Below are positions 10,561-11,094 of a DNA stretch of 11,094 nucleotides, one piece after another (the stretch's first letter is position 1; each line of letters starts with the position of its first letter). Source of the DNA: Clarireedia homoeocarpa (Eukaryota; Ascomycota; Leotiomycetes; Helotiales; Rutstroemiaceae); assembly GCA_001465935.1 (NCBI GenBank), contig LNKV01000161.1, positions 13,090 to 24,183 on the forward strand, in the 5' to 3' direction. A program made the position numbers and the translations under genes. Under the pieces are notes generated by a model. That model saw nothing but the letters and a program-made list of their open reading frames with translations. It was not told the origin of the DNA and ran no database searches.

Positions 10561-10698
10561 TATATAAAGCTCTTAAGATCAGTAATTATAATATATTGTA
10601 CTTACTTAATTAGTAGAGTAGACCTATTAATATACTTAGTATATATATACCTTAAGTATATAACTTACGTGATCACTATATATATATAAGCTCTTAAG
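10561..10698 (+). repeat. Paired TATA(N)AAGCTCTTAAG motif inside LTR copy 3
   Basis: AGCTCTTAAG occurs at 10568-10577 and again at 10689-10698, 121 bp apart, each time directly after a TATATA run. CCTTAAG at 10650-10656 and CTTAAGG at 10693-10699 form an additional 7-bp inverted pair. The corresponding places in copies 1 and 2 are decayed: the left motif has become AATTACTAAAATT-like in copy 2, and the right motif AACTTTTAAA in both. The pair may be ancestral to the LTR or specific to this subfamily. Confidence 0.55.
10676..10690 (+). promoter_or_regulatory. Putative TATA box of the LTR promoter
   Basis: An alternating CTATATATATATAAG run lies about 85 bp before the right end of LTR copy 3 and is followed by the G+C-rich CTCTTAAGGCCCTTCGACCC. 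LTR promoters of this kind place a TATA box at the U3/R border. The same position in copies 1 (2940-2950) and 2 (7564-7577) keeps the TATA run. In a genome with this composition TATA runs are common, so the support comes from position and from conservation across three copies. Confidence 0.4.
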
Positions 10699-10773
10699 GC
10701 CCTTCGACCCTTTTAGTACTTTAATTATTAATTCTAAGAATAGTATAATCTTTATCTATAATATATTATTATA

Positions 10774-11094
10774 AAATACTTTTCTATTTTATTATTTATA
10801 TAATTATAAGATTATTTTAAAGGAAAGTATAAAAGATAAATTTTATTATAATTTATTATATAAAATATTAATTAAGAAACTAGAGATTATTAAAAATTAT
10901 TTTATTAAAAACTTAAATAAAAGATTTATTAAATTTAATTAAATCTTATTGATTATCTTAATCTTTTTTATTAAAAAATTAAATAGATTATTATATTTTT
11001 ATATTGATTTTTATATATTTAATATATTTATTTATAAAAATTATTATTTATTATTATTTATTAATAAAACTTTTATTTATATTTTATATATAAA
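10774..11094. other. AT-rich stretch to the right edge
   Basis: No gene or repeat recognised. The stretch has no CpG, and two TG near 10950 and 11005, both in ATTGATT. If copy 3 were a 5' LTR, a primer-binding site would be expected at once after 10773; the sequence AAATACTTTTC there is not recognisable as one. Confidence 0.5.

Larger units (their letters stand above)
10541..10773 (+). repeat. LTR-like repeat, copy 3, least mutated
   Basis: Aligns with copies 1 and 2 from about TAAATATATAACGATCCGGA to ATATTATTATA. Its first part aligns with copy 2 without gaps over about 40 bases. About 36 bp present in copies 1 and 2, after TTAATTA, are missing. It retains four CpG (10552, 10557, 10668, 10705), CC and GG pairs, and CA or TG in ATCAGT, TTGTAC and GTGATCAC that are TA in the other copies. 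G+C rises to roughly a quarter at 10650-10720, while DNA directly on both sides falls back to background. No partner LTR is seen in the remaining 321 bp, and flanks give no clear 5-bp duplication (TAAGT and AAATA). It may be a solo LTR or the 5' LTR of an element continuing past the window. Confidence 0.75.
1..11094. other. RIP-degraded AT-rich heterochromatic block
   Basis: The whole window is extremely AT-rich, about 5-6% G+C by hand count of sample lines. Scanning by eye I find only about 25 CA and 30 TG dinucleotides, whereas CT and AG number in the hundreds and TA is everywhere. Loss of CpA and of its complement TpG, with gain of TpA, is the known signature of repeat-induced point mutation in filamentous ascomycetes. 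About four ATG occur on each strand, and the frames they open close within about 23 codons. No protein gene, rRNA or tRNA is supported. DNA of this type is usually transposon-derived, cytosine-methylated and H3K9me3-marked in fungi; that chromatin state is inferred from the family of such regions, not seen here. Confidence 0.85.

Noticed and set aside
8455..10884. Shared AAGAAACTAG words near 8459 and 10874
   Set aside because: A ten-base match without any extended alignment around it; expected by chance given the restricted vocabulary of the sequence.
1..11094. Mitochondrial or apicoplast genome, or intergenic DNA of anaerobic fungi or Plasmodium
   Set aside because: Those are AT-rich too, but general AT bias does not remove CA and TG while leaving CT, AG and CpG. 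No mitochondrial genes, tRNAs or rRNAs are seen.
1..11094. CRISPR array
   Set aside because: No regularly spaced repeats with unique spacers; the tandem repeats found are head to tail without spacers, and the sequence looks eukaryotic.

Overview
This window looks like constitutive heterochromatin from a filamentous ascomycete fungus (Pezizomycotina). It appears to be built from retrotransposon remains that repeat-induced point mutation (RIP) has mutated almost to exhaustion. By hand count G+C is only about 5-6% over most of the window. CpA and TpG are nearly absent (about 25 and 30 in 11 kb), while CpT and ApG are common and 32 CpG survive. That dinucleotide pattern is the RIP signature. I see about four ATG on each strand; the eight frames they open are short, the longest about 23 codons. 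I find no intact protein gene, rRNA or tRNA. The organism assignment is inferred from mutation pattern alone.

Layout. Positions 1-100 are a perfect 9-bp minisatellite that may continue beyond the left edge. Positions 101-2769 are old degraded sequence with 16 CpG relics and two copies (1393-1536, 2426-2568) of a degraded dispersed repeat, itself an approximate dimer. Positions 2770-7662 are the clearest structure: two related 242-266 bp direct repeats in LTR positions enclosing 4.4 kb, a size and layout that would fit a Ty1/copia-type element whose coding region is unreadable. Inside it are a 133-bp tandem duplication (3103-3366) and a 57-bp tandem duplication with a hairpin (6761-6890). Positions 7663-10540 are another degraded block, starting with a G-free T/A-rich tract. 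Positions 10541-10773 hold a third copy of the same LTR, much less mutated and the richest in G+C in the window. It shows a clear TATA run and some surviving CA and TG. Positions 10774-11094 are again featureless AT-rich DNA.

Time order inferred from the sequence. The LTR element is old: its two LTRs differ by many C/T and G/A changes, some transversions and one deletion. The 57-bp, 133-bp and 9-bp tandem repeats are nearly perfect, and the few differences between units are mostly not RIP-type, so they probably arose after the main decay. The third LTR is either a later arrival or was too short to be recognised by RIP. I see no sign of a new functional system. The interest lies in the mutational history and in possible heterochromatin or centromere function.
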